From NCBI RefSeq assembly GCF_023023025.1, contig NZ_CP095481.1:7453001-7517000 (forward strand): a DNA stretch of 64,000 nt, in the 5' to 3' direction. Under the pieces are notes generated by a model, which did not search any database, was not told the origin of the DNA, and saw only the letters and a program-made list of their open reading frames with translations. This DNA is from Amycolatopsis sp. WQ 127309 (GTDB taxonomy: Bacteria; Actinomycetota; Actinomycetes; Mycobacteriales; Pseudonocardiaceae). Both the position numbers and the translations under genes were made by a program. Positions 25,430 through 32,893 of the stretch are shown here, piece after piece; position 1 is the first letter of the stretch; each line of letters starts with the position of its first letter.

Positions 25430-28400
25430 TACGGCGTGGAGCAGCCCTGATCGCGGCCGTGCTGATCACCGGCACGACCGTCCCCGCAGCGGCCGAGGCC
25501 GCGCCCGCTTCGCCTTCCGCTTGTCCCTGGGTGGGGTCCCACGCGCCCGTGGACAAGCGGGTGGCGCAGGTGCTCGGGCAGATGACGCTCGACGAGAAGA
25601 TCACGATGGTGCACGGCACCGCCGCCGGCGGCTACACCGGCCGCGTCGCGGGCGACGATCGGCTGTGCATCCCGTCGCTGAAGATGGAGGACGGCCCGCT
25701 GGGCGTCAACCTGGGCAACACCACCCAGCTGCCCGCCGCGTCCGCCGTCGCCGCGTCGTTCGACGCGGGGTTGGCCAAGACCTACGGGTCGGTGATCGGC
25801 GCCGAGGACAAGACGAAGGGCGTCGACGTCGACCTCGGCCCGACCATCAACATCGTGCGTGACCCGCGCTGGGGCCGCGCGTTCGAGTCCTACAGCGAAG
25901 ATCCGTACCTGGCCGGGCAGCTGGGCGCGGCCGACATCGACGGCGTCCAGTCCCAGGGCGTGATGGCGCAGGTGAAGCACTGGGCCGTCTACAACCAGGA
26001 GGAGAACCGCAACACCACCGCCGACAACGCGGTGATCGACGACCGGACCGTGCACGAGATCTACGCCAGCGCGTTTGGGAACGTCGTCGCGAAGGCCAAG
26101 CCGTCGTCGGCGATGTGCTCGTACTCCTCGATCAACGGCACCTACGCGTGTGAGAACCCGTACCTCAACGACATCCTGAAGCAGGACTTCGGGTTCGACG
26201 GCTTCATCACCTCCGACTGGGGTGCCACGCACAGCGCGGCCCCGTCGGCGAACGCCGGGATGGACATGGAGATGCCCGGCCAGGACTTCTTCGGCGCCAC
26301 GCTGAAGACGGCCGTCCAAAGTGGACAGGTGCCGCAGTCCCGGCTGGACGACATGGTCACCCGCATCCTGCGCGAGGAGTTCCGCTTCGGGCTGTTCGAC
26401 CACCCGTCGCCCGACACGCTCGACGCGGCCGCGTCGACCGCCGCGCACCTCGCGGTGGCCAAGAAGGCCGCCGAAGACGGCACGGTCCTGCTCAAGAACG
26501 ACGGCTTGCTGCCGCTGGACGCGCGCAAGCTGCGCTCGGTCGCGGTGATCGGCGACGGCGCGGGCAAGAACACGCTCAGCTCCGGCGGCGGCAGCGCGCA
26601 CATCGCCGGCACCGGCACGGTCACGCCGTTGGACGGCATCAAGGCGCGCGCCGGCTCGGGCATCGACGTCGAGTACGCGCAGGGCAACCTCGGCACCGGC
26701 AGCGCGCTGCCCCCGATCGAGAGCAGTGCGCTCAAGCCGCCGTCGGGGACCGGCAGCGGGCTGCAGGGGGACTACTACGCGAACACCGACTCGTCCGGGA
26801 CGCCGGTGGTGACCCGCACCGACCCGCAGGTGGCGTTCACCTTCAGCGGGGCGCCCGCGCCGGGCGTGCCCGCGACGAACTTCTCGGCCAAGTGGACCGG
26901 CACCCTCACCGCGCCCGCGACCGGCACCTACACCCTCGGCCTGACCAGCGACGACGGCAGCCGGCTGCTCGTCGGCGGGCAGCAGGTGATCGACAACTGG
27001 GGTGACCACGGCGCGCAGACCAAGACCGCGCAGGTCCCGCTCACCGCGGGGCAGCCGGTCCAGGTCGAGGTCGACTACTACCAGGGCGGCGGCGACGCCT
27101 CGGTCAGCCTCGGCTGGCTGCCGCCGGGGGAGGACCTCGCCGGGCAGGCGGCCGCGCTCGCCGCGAAGTCCGACGTCGCGGTCGTCTACGCCAACGACTA
27201 CGAGTCCGAAGGCGGCGACCTCGACGACATCGACCTGCCCGCCGACCAGAACAAGCTGATCGACGCCGTCGCGGCGGCCAACCCGAACACCGTCGTCGTG
27301 CTCAACACCGGCTCCGCCGTGACGATGCCGTGGCTGGCGAAGGTCAAGGGCGTCTTCGAGGCGTGGTACCCGGGCCAGGAAGCGGGGCACGCGATCGCGT
27401 CGCTGCTCTTCGGCGACGTCGCGCCGTCCGGCAAGCTGCCGGTGACGTTCCCGGCGTCGCTCGGCCAGGTGCCCGCGTCGACGCCGGAGCAGTGGCCGGG
27501 TGTCGACGGCAAGGTCCAGTACTCCGAGGGTCTCGACGTCGGCTACCGCTGGTACGACCGGAAGAACCTGACGCCGTTGTACCCCTTCGGTTTCGGGCTC
27601 TCGTACACGAACTTCCGGTTCTCGAACCTGAAGGTGGACGGCGACACCCTGCGGGAGAACGGCCGGATCTCGGTCAGCGCCGACGTCACCAACACCGGTG
27701 CGCGGCGCGGCGCCGAGGTCGCCCAGCTGTACCTGAGCGATCCGGCGTCCACCGGCGAGCCGGTCAACCAGCTCAAGGGCTTCCAGAAGGTGGACCTCCA
27801 GCCGCGCCAGACGCAACGGGTCCGGTTCGAGCTGACCGCGCAGGACGCGTCGTACTGGAGCACCGACGCACACGCGTGGGAACTCGGCGTCGGCCGGTAC
27901 ACCGTCCGCGTCGGCGACTCGTCCCGGAACCTCCCGCTGTCGGGCGGTTTCCGCGTCGACCACACCACCGGGCCGCGGTTCACGAAGGTGGCCGCGCCCG
28001 CGATCGCGGCGCCCGGCAAGACCCTCTCGGTGACGACCACCTTCACCAACGGCGCCACCGAAGCCGTGCACGACGCGGTGACGACTCTGGCTGTCCCGGC
28101 GGGCTGGAAGGCGACCCCGCGCACCCCGGCGGTCGTCCGGACGGTCCGGCCGGGGGAGTCGGTGCCGACGACCTGGGCGGTGACGGCCGGCGCTTCGGCG
28201 GCGCCCGGCCCGGTCTCGCTGTCCGCCACCACCCGGTACGCGGGTGGCTCGGTCCGGGGCACGGCGTCCACGCAGGTCGCCTACCCGAACCTGGCCGCGG
28301 CGTACACGGACGTCGGCGTCACCGACGACGCCGACCCGGCGCCGGGCAACCTCGACGGCGCGGGCTTCAGCTTCTCCGCCCAGGCCCTGGACTCGGTGGG

Positions 28401-28836
28401 CGTCCACCCCGGCGGCCCGGTCACGAGCGGCGCGGCGACGTTCACCTGGCCGGACGTCCCGGCGGGTCAGCGGGACACGGTGACCACGGCCGGTCAGAGC
28501 GTCAGCCTCACCGGCTCGGGGACGGCGCTGAACCTGCTGACCACCGGCACGAACGGCACCCAGAGCGGCCCGGTCACCGTGACCTACGCCGACGGCACGA
28601 CGTCCACCTCGACGCTCACCGTCGCGGACTGGTACGCGAACCAGGCCGTGGCCGGCTGCGTGCTCGTGGCGACGACGCCGTACTGGAACCGCCCCGCGGG
28701 AAGTACGTACCCGCACGACCAGAAGGTGAGTCTCTACGCGGCTTCCGTGCCGCTGACGGCGTCGAAGCAGGTCGCGTACGTGACGCTGCCGTCGAACAAG
28801 CAGCTGCACGTCTTCGCGACGGCGTTCACCGCGTGA
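25426..28836 (+). CDS. Secreted GH3 beta-glycosidase with PA14 and C-terminal domains
   Basis: A 1,136-residue exported GH3 enzyme (beta-glucosidase-like). The GTG at 25426 overlaps the GH78 stop (GTGA) and lies 6 bases after GGAGG, giving a signal peptide (ALIAAVLITGTTVPAAAEA). The barrel has MEDGPLGVN, KHWAVYNQEENR and the nucleophile Asp264 in TSDWGATH. A PA14 module (about 443-570; LTSDDGSRLLVGG) is inserted in the second domain. An Fn3-like domain (FGFGLSYTNF) follows, then a NEW3-like segment and a C-terminal beta domain ending in YVTLPSNKQLHVF, often seen at the end of actinobacterial glycosidases. Coupling to GH78 suggests removal of a glycan exposed by the rhamnosidase, or the reverse. 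Confidence 0.92.
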   Translation: MIRRGAALIAAVLITGTTVPAAAEAAPASPSACPWVGSHAPVDKRVAQVLGQMTLDEKITMVHGTAAGGYTGRVAGDDRLCIPSLKMEDGPLGVNLGNTTQLPAASAVAASFDAGLAKTYGSVIGAEDKTKGVDVDLGPTINIVRDPRWGRAFESYSEDPYLAGQLGAADIDGVQSQGVMAQVKHWAVYNQEENRNTTADNAVIDDRTVHEIYASAFGNVVAKAKPSSAMCSYSSINGTYACENPYLNDILKQDFGFDGFITSDWGATHSAAPSANAGMDMEMPGQDFFGATLKTAVQSGQVPQSRLDDMVTRILREEFRFGLFDHPSPDTLDAAASTAAHLAVAKKAAEDGTVLLKNDGLLPLDARKLRSVAVIGDGAGKNTLSSGGGSAHIAGTGTVTPLDGIKARAGSGIDVEYAQGNLGTGSALPPIESSALKPPSGTGSGLQGDYYANTDSSGTPVVTRTDPQVAFTFSGAPAPGVPATNFSAKWTGTLTAPATGTYTLGLTSDDGSRLLVGGQQVIDNWGDHGAQTKTAQVPLTAGQPVQVEVDYYQGGGDASVSLGWLPPGEDLAGQAAALAAKSDVAVVYANDYESEGGDLDDIDLPADQNKLIDAVAAANPNTVVVLNTGSAVTMPWLAKVKGVFEAWYPGQEAGHAIASLLFGDVAPSGKLPVTFPASLGQVPASTPEQWPGVDGKVQYSEGLDVGYRWYDRKNLTPLYPFGFGLSYTNFRFSNLKVDGDTLRENGRISVSADVTNTGARRGAEVAQLYLSDPASTGEPVNQLKGFQKVDLQPRQTQRVRFELTAQDASYWSTDAHAWELGVGRYTVRVGDSSRNLPLSGGFRVDHTTGPRFTKVAAPAIAAPGKTLSVTTTFTNGATEAVHDAVTTLAVPAGWKATPRTPAVVRTVRPGESVPTTWAVTAGASAAPGPVSLSATTRYAGGSVRGTASTQVAYPNLAAAYTDVGVTDDADPAPGNLDGAGFSFSAQALDSVGVHPGGPVTSGAATFTWPDVPAGQRDTVTTAGQSVSLTGSGTALNLLTTGTNGTQSGPVTVTYADGTTSTSTLTVADWYANQAVAGCVLVATTPYWNRPAGSTYPHDQKVSLYAASVPLTASKQVAYVTLPSNKQLHVFATAFTA

Positions 28837-29644
28837 AGCCGTAGCGCAGGAACCGCATGGCGTCGCGGACCGGCGGCACGTGGGCGAACGCCCGCGTGAC
28901 CGCCCGGGCCGCGGCGCCGTTCTGGTGCCCGCCGATCAGGTCGACGGCGGACCGTTCGTCGAGCAGCCGCAGCGGCGGGTGCTCGGTGGCGAAGGCTTCC
29001 GGCGCGGGCATCGCCCAGCGGAAGCCGGTGTCCGCGCGGCGCATCGAGGGCTGCAGGCCCGCGACCGTCTTGACCCACGGCGCGACGCCGTCGAAGACCA
29101 GCCGGCCGCTGGGGAAGTGCCGCAGCGCCCGGTCGACCAGCCGGTCCACGTCGTCCGGGGCGAGGTACATCAGCAGCCCTTCGGCGAGTACCAGCGCGGG
29201 CCGGTCGGCCGGGATCTCGTCCCACCACGCGGCTTCGGTGACCGACGAGCCCACGGTGCGGACGCCCTCGATCGGTCCGTAGAGGCGTTCGCGGAGTTCG
29301 ATGACGTCGGGGTAGTCGACGTCGATCCATTGCGCGGTCGCCGGGCGCTCGATGCGCAGCGGGCGGCTGTCCAGGCCGCACGCCAGGTGCAGCACCAGGC
29401 CGTCGGGGTGGCCGGCGAGGAAGTCGCGGGTCCAGGCGTCGAACTGGCGGGCCCGGGTGGCGATCAGCGGCGCGTTGCCCTTGAGGTTGCCGAGCCGGCC
29501 GAAGTCGTAGTCGATCCGGTCGACGACGTCCTGCGCGAACGGGTCACCGAGGATCGGCGTCGTGCGGAGGTTGTCGAGGGCGCGCAGGTACAGCGCCATC
29601 AGCAGGGTTTCCTTCTCCTGGCTCAGGCGGACCTGTTCGGTCAT
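28826..29644 (-). CDS. LCMT/Ppm-type class I SAM-dependent methyltransferase
   Basis: A 272-residue leucine-carboxyl-methyltransferase-fold protein. It shows the family's VRLSQEKETLLMALYLRALD start, ACGLDSRPLR for the SAM pocket, the DVDYPDV acidic motif and LVLAEGLLMYL. Actinobacterial members methylate small molecules or unknown targets. Its 3' end overlaps the convergent GH3 gene by 11 bases. Its 5' end overlaps the upstream MarR-type gene by 101 bases, an unusual arrangement. Confidence 0.87.
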   Translation of the reverse strand: MTEQVRLSQEKETLLMALYLRALDNLRTTPILGDPFAQDVVDRIDYDFGRLGNLKGNAPLIATRARQFDAWTRDFLAGHPDGLVLHLACGLDSRPLRIERPATAQWIDVDYPDVIELRERLYGPIEGVRTVGSSVTEAAWWDEIPADRPALVLAEGLLMYLAPDDVDRLVDRALRHFPSGRLVFDGVAPWVKTVAGLQPSMRRADTGFRWAMPAPEAFATEHPPLRLLDERSAVDLIGGHQNGAAARAVTRAFAHVPPVRDAMRFLRYGFTR

Positions 29645-30080
29645 CGGGGTCTCCGTTCTCCGGCGGCCGCAGGAGCGAGCCGACCCAGTGGTAGACGGAT
29701 TGCGCGGCGCGCAGCCGGGACGCGCGTTCGGCGTCGCGGCCGACGAGGTCGAGGCCCTGGTGGAGGACGTCCTCGAAGGCGCTCATGCCTTCGATGCGCC
29801 GGCGGACGGCGGTTTCCCAGCCCTGGTCGTCGAGCCGGTAGTAGGCGGTGCGGTCACCGGCGCGGGTGTAGCGGCGGACGAGCCCGGTGGCGGTCAGGGA
29901 GCGGATGTTCGCCGTCATCGACGCGCGGCTCGCCTTGATCCCGGCGGCGATGTCGGCCGCGGACTGTTCGGCGGGCTCGCAGATCATCAGCCAGCCGAGG
30001 ATGCGCCCGGTGATCGGCGGCAGCCCTTCCTGGCGCGCGAAGAAGGCCGAGACCTGCTCGATCCAGGCTTCCTCGTTCAC
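29544..30080 (-). CDS. GbsR/MarR-type regulator with an extended tail
   Basis: A winged-helix regulator read from GTG at 30080, 8 bases after GGAGG. The HTH is AADIAAGIKASRASMTANIRS, with a wing (RYTRAGDRTAYYRLDD). The fold appears complete by VGSLLRPP, about residue 140. The last 38 residues are Pro/Gly-rich and are read out of frame through the start of the methyltransferase gene, so a lost stop codon or a frameshift near 29660 is possible. It probably regulates the methyltransferase gene it overlaps. Confidence 0.78.
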   Translation of the reverse strand: MNEEAWIEQVSAFFARQEGLPPITGRILGWLMICEPAEQSAADIAAGIKASRASMTANIRSLTATGLVRRYTRAGDRTAYYRLDDQGWETAVRRRIEGMSAFEDVLHQGLDLVGRDAERASRLRAAQSVYHWVGSLLRPPENGDPDDRTGPPEPGEGNPADGAVPARPRQPPHDADPR

Positions 30081-30223
30081 CCGCGTCTCCCTCCAGTCAT
30101 TACAGTCATGACTGTAACACGTGTCGGATGTGACCCGGCTCACTCGCGGACGAAGTTTCTGTGATCCAGGATGGTCGGGCCCGGTCTCCTGGTCGTACGG
30201 GAATTCGTCGGCGGAGTGAGGGT

Positions 30224-32083
30224 GTGGACGTGATCGGTCAGAAGCGGCTCGAGCAGGTGGACGTGTCGCAGGTGGTCGCCGCGCGAGCCGGCGACAGCAC
30301 GGCGCTCGACGCGCTGGTCGCGGCGTACCTGCCGCTGGTCTACAGCATCGCCGGCCGCGCACTCTCGTCGGACGCCGACGTCGACGACGTCGTCCAGGAG
30401 ACGATGCTGCGCGTCCTGCGGGGCATCGAGACCCTGCGCGAGCCCGCCAGGTTCCGGTCGTGGCTGGTCGCAGTGACGATCAACCAGATCCGCGAGCACC
30501 ACCGCCGCCGAAGCGCGGCCCCGGACCCGCTGGCCGAGTACGACGAGCGCCCGGACCCGGCCGCCGAGTTCGCCGAGACGGCGTTGGCCCGGCTGCACAT
30601 AGCGGAGCAACGCCGCGAGGTCGACGAGGCGGCCCGCTGGCTGGACCCCGCGGACCGCGAACTGCTGGCCCTGTGGACCCTCGAGCGCGCCGGGCACCTG
30701 ACCCGCACGGAGGTCGCGGAGGCCCTGCGCCTGGACGCCCACCTGGTGACGGTCCGGGTGAGCAGGCTGAAGACCCGCCTGGAGACGATCCGCCCGTTGG
30801 TGCGCGCGCTGACGGCCGAGCCGCGCTGCGCCCGCCTGGACCAGGCATCATCGGGCTGGTCGGGCCGCCCGGGACCGCTGTGGCGCAAGCGGTTCCTGCG
30901 CCACGTGGAGGAGTGCGTGCGTTGCCGCCGCGAGACGGACGACGCGGTCCCGGTGGACAGGATCCTCACGGGCGCGGCGTTGCTGGTGCTCCCGGCCGGG
31001 TACTTGCCGCAACTACTGGCGAACCTGTGGGACGTGGTCTCGGGATCGGCGGTAGGCGGCCCGCTCGCGGCCGGTGGCAGTACGGCTGCGGGTGGTGGTG
31101 CGAGTGCTGCAGGTGGTGCCGCGGGCAGTGGCGCAAGCGGTGCCGTGGGCGGTGGTGGCGTTGGGAGTGGGGCAAGCGCCGCCGCCGGGAGTGGTGGTGC
31201 CGCCGGAGGCGGCACGGCTGCGGGTGCTGGTGCCGGGAGTGCTGCGGGTGGTGCCGTAAGTGGTGCGGTCGCGAGTGCGGGCGCCGCAGCCGGAGTTGGC
31301 CCGGGCGCTGCCGTAGGAGCTGGTGCCGTCGCCGCGGGTGGTGCTGTGGCGGCCGGTTCCCTTGCCCGGCTTCTCGCCGCGAAGCCTTTTCTCGCGGCGG
31401 CCGGCGCTGCGGTCGTCTGCGCGCTCGGCGTGGCCGGGGCCGTGGCGCTTTCCCAGCCGGGGCAGCCGATCCAGCCGCCGGCCGCGCTGTCCGGGGGTGT
31501 CTCCCGTCCTGCTCCGGTGCCCGAGACCAAGCCCGGCACCACCGCAGCCCCGACCTCCGCCCCGGTGGCGAGCACCTCGGCGCCGGCGTCCACACAAGCG
31601 AGTTCGACGCCGACGCCCGCCGCACCGCCGGCCCCGAGTTCGGCGAAACCGCGCGTCCTGACGCCCGAGGAACGGGTCCTCGCCCTGATCAACGACCAGC
31701 GCGCCGCCGCGGGGCTGCCCGCGCTGCGGATGGATCCCGCGCTCGTCACCGGAGCCGCGGCGCACAACCGGACGATGGCCGGCGGCTGCGGCCTGTCGCA
31801 CCAGTGCCCCGGCGAGGCCCCGCTAGGCGACCGCGAGCACGCGGCGGGCGCACAGTGGAACTCGGCGGGCGAGAACATCGGCACGGGTGGCCCCGTAGCC
31901 GACGCGACCGACCCGATCGCCCGGATGGCCCTAGGTCTGACCCAGAGCATGATCGACGAGAAGCCCCCGAACGACGGCCACCGCCGCAACATCCTGAGCA
32001 CCTCCTTCACCCGCATCGGCATCGTGGTCACCCGCGACTCCCACGGTTCGGTCTGGCTGACCCAGGATTTCGCCGGCAGCTGA
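30224..32083 (+). CDS. Membrane-tethered ECF sigma factor with zinc anti-sigma motif and extracytoplasmic CAP domain
   Basis: A 619-residue fusion. Residues about 30-95 are sigma region 2 (YSIAGRALSSDADVDDVVQE, FRSWLVAVTINQIREH) and 145-190 region 4 (WLDPADRELLALW, VSRLKTRLE). Next is HVEECVRC with His227, Cys231 and Cys234, the HX3CX2C signature of zinc-binding anti-sigma factors. A long Gly/Ala/Ser linker (about 275-385), one clear membrane segment (about 389-409), a Pro/Thr/Ala stalk, and a CAP/SCP domain (about 485-617; HNRTMAGG, AGENIG, GHRRNILS) follow. The GTG at 30224, 7 bases after GGAG, is preferred over the upstream ATG at 30161. The layout implies a sigma factor held at the membrane by its own anti-sigma and sensor region. 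Confidence 0.87.
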   Translation: MDVIGQKRLEQVDVSQVVAARAGDSTALDALVAAYLPLVYSIAGRALSSDADVDDVVQETMLRVLRGIETLREPARFRSWLVAVTINQIREHHRRRSAAPDPLAEYDERPDPAAEFAETALARLHIAEQRREVDEAARWLDPADRELLALWTLERAGHLTRTEVAEALRLDAHLVTVRVSRLKTRLETIRPLVRALTAEPRCARLDQASSGWSGRPGPLWRKRFLRHVEECVRCRRETDDAVPVDRILTGAALLVLPAGYLPQLLANLWDVVSGSAVGGPLAAGGSTAAGGGASAAGGAAGSGASGAVGGGGVGSGASAAAGSGGAAGGGTAAGAGAGSAAGGAVSGAVASAGAAAGVGPGAAVGAGAVAAGGAVAAGSLARLLAAKPFLAAAGAAVVCALGVAGAVALSQPGQPIQPPAALSGGVSRPAPVPETKPGTTAAPTSAPVASTSAPASTQASSTPTPAAPPAPSSAKPRVLTPEERVLALINDQRAAAGLPALRMDPALVTGAAAHNRTMAGGCGLSHQCPGEAPLGDREHAAGAQWNSAGENIGTGGPVADATDPIARMALGLTQSMIDEKPPNDGHRRNILSTSFTRIGIVVTRDSHGSVWLTQDFAGS

Positions 32084-32099
32084 CGCGGGCGCCATCGAA

Positions 32100-32700
32100 C
32101 CGGCGAAGGCACCCAAGCTCCCCGGCGAGCCGGGTGACCTCCCGGAGAACCCGGCCTGCCGCAATCCGTGACCTCGCCAGCCCGGCCGGGCGAGACCGGC
32201 GAACCCGGCGATCCGGCGCTCGCCGACCCGGTGGCCAGCTGCTCGGCGACCGCCAGCCCAGCCGGGCGAGACCGGCGAACCCGGCGATCCGGTGAATTCG
32301 GCGCTCGCCGACCCGGTGATCAGCTGCCCGGGGACCGCGCCAGCCCGGCCGGGCGAGACCCGGCAAACCCGAGCGCCCCGGCGGATCCAGGGCTCAGTGA
32401 CCTGGTGGCCAGCTACTCGGGGACCGCGCCAACCCAGCCGGGCAAGAGCCGGCGAACCCAAGCAACCCGGCGTATCCAGCGACCCAGTGCCTGGCGACCC
32501 AGTGCCCAGCCGCTCGGTGACCAGCTACTCGGCGACCCCGTGAACCCGGCAAACCCGGCGTCTCAGCGACCGGCGAACCCGGCGAAACCCCGGCGAACCC
32601 AGCAAACCTTCAGAGAGCCCAGCGACCCCATCAACCGACCCAGCGACCCGGCAACCCGGCAACTCGGCGACCCCATCAACCGACCCAGCGACCCGGCCTA
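32100..32700. repeat. Degenerate tandem repeat region (minisatellite-like)
   Basis: About 600 bp of diverged units of roughly 80-110 bp built from phrases such as CCAGCCGGGCGAGACC, GGCGAACCCGGCGATCC, CTCGCCGACCCGGTG and CAGCTACTCGG. A perfect 30-bp unit occurs at 32623-32652 and 32668-32697. Several frames stay open across the repeats on both strands, but none has a ribosome site or a recognisable product. The region separates the sigma-CAP gene from the GH87-like gene and looks non-coding. Confidence 0.75.
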
Positions 32701-32815
32701 CCCTCGCCATCACAACCTCCGTCCTTTGTAGACCGACAAGCGCGCGCGACCAAACGGCGTCCTCCTGATGGAGCAACGCTGCTTAGTCGTAAATTTACTC
32801 ATCCATGTCAAGTTC

Positions 32816-32843
32816 TTGCATGTTGTCTCTCGGTTGTTGCATG
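32816..32843. promoter_or_regulatory. Two TTGCATG direct repeats, 21-bp period, upstream of the GH87-like gene
   Basis: TTGCATG occurs at 32816-32822 and 32837-32843, two helical turns apart, in an AT-richer stretch before the start at 32894. This is a plausible binding site for a regulator of the glycosidase. The factor is not known. Confidence 0.4.
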
Positions 32844-32893
32844 CTCGTACGACTCTGGCTCCCCTCCTGCTGTCTCGAAGAAGAGAAGACGCC

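Noticed and set aside
32100..32700. CRISPR-like array
   Set aside because: The units are diverged, contiguous and of unequal length, with no constant repeat and unique spacers and no cas genes nearby.
32168..32731. 187-codon open frame in the tandem repeat region
   Set aside because: Several frames are open on both strands because the repeat has few stop codons. The translation is Pro/Arg-rich and there is no ribosome site.
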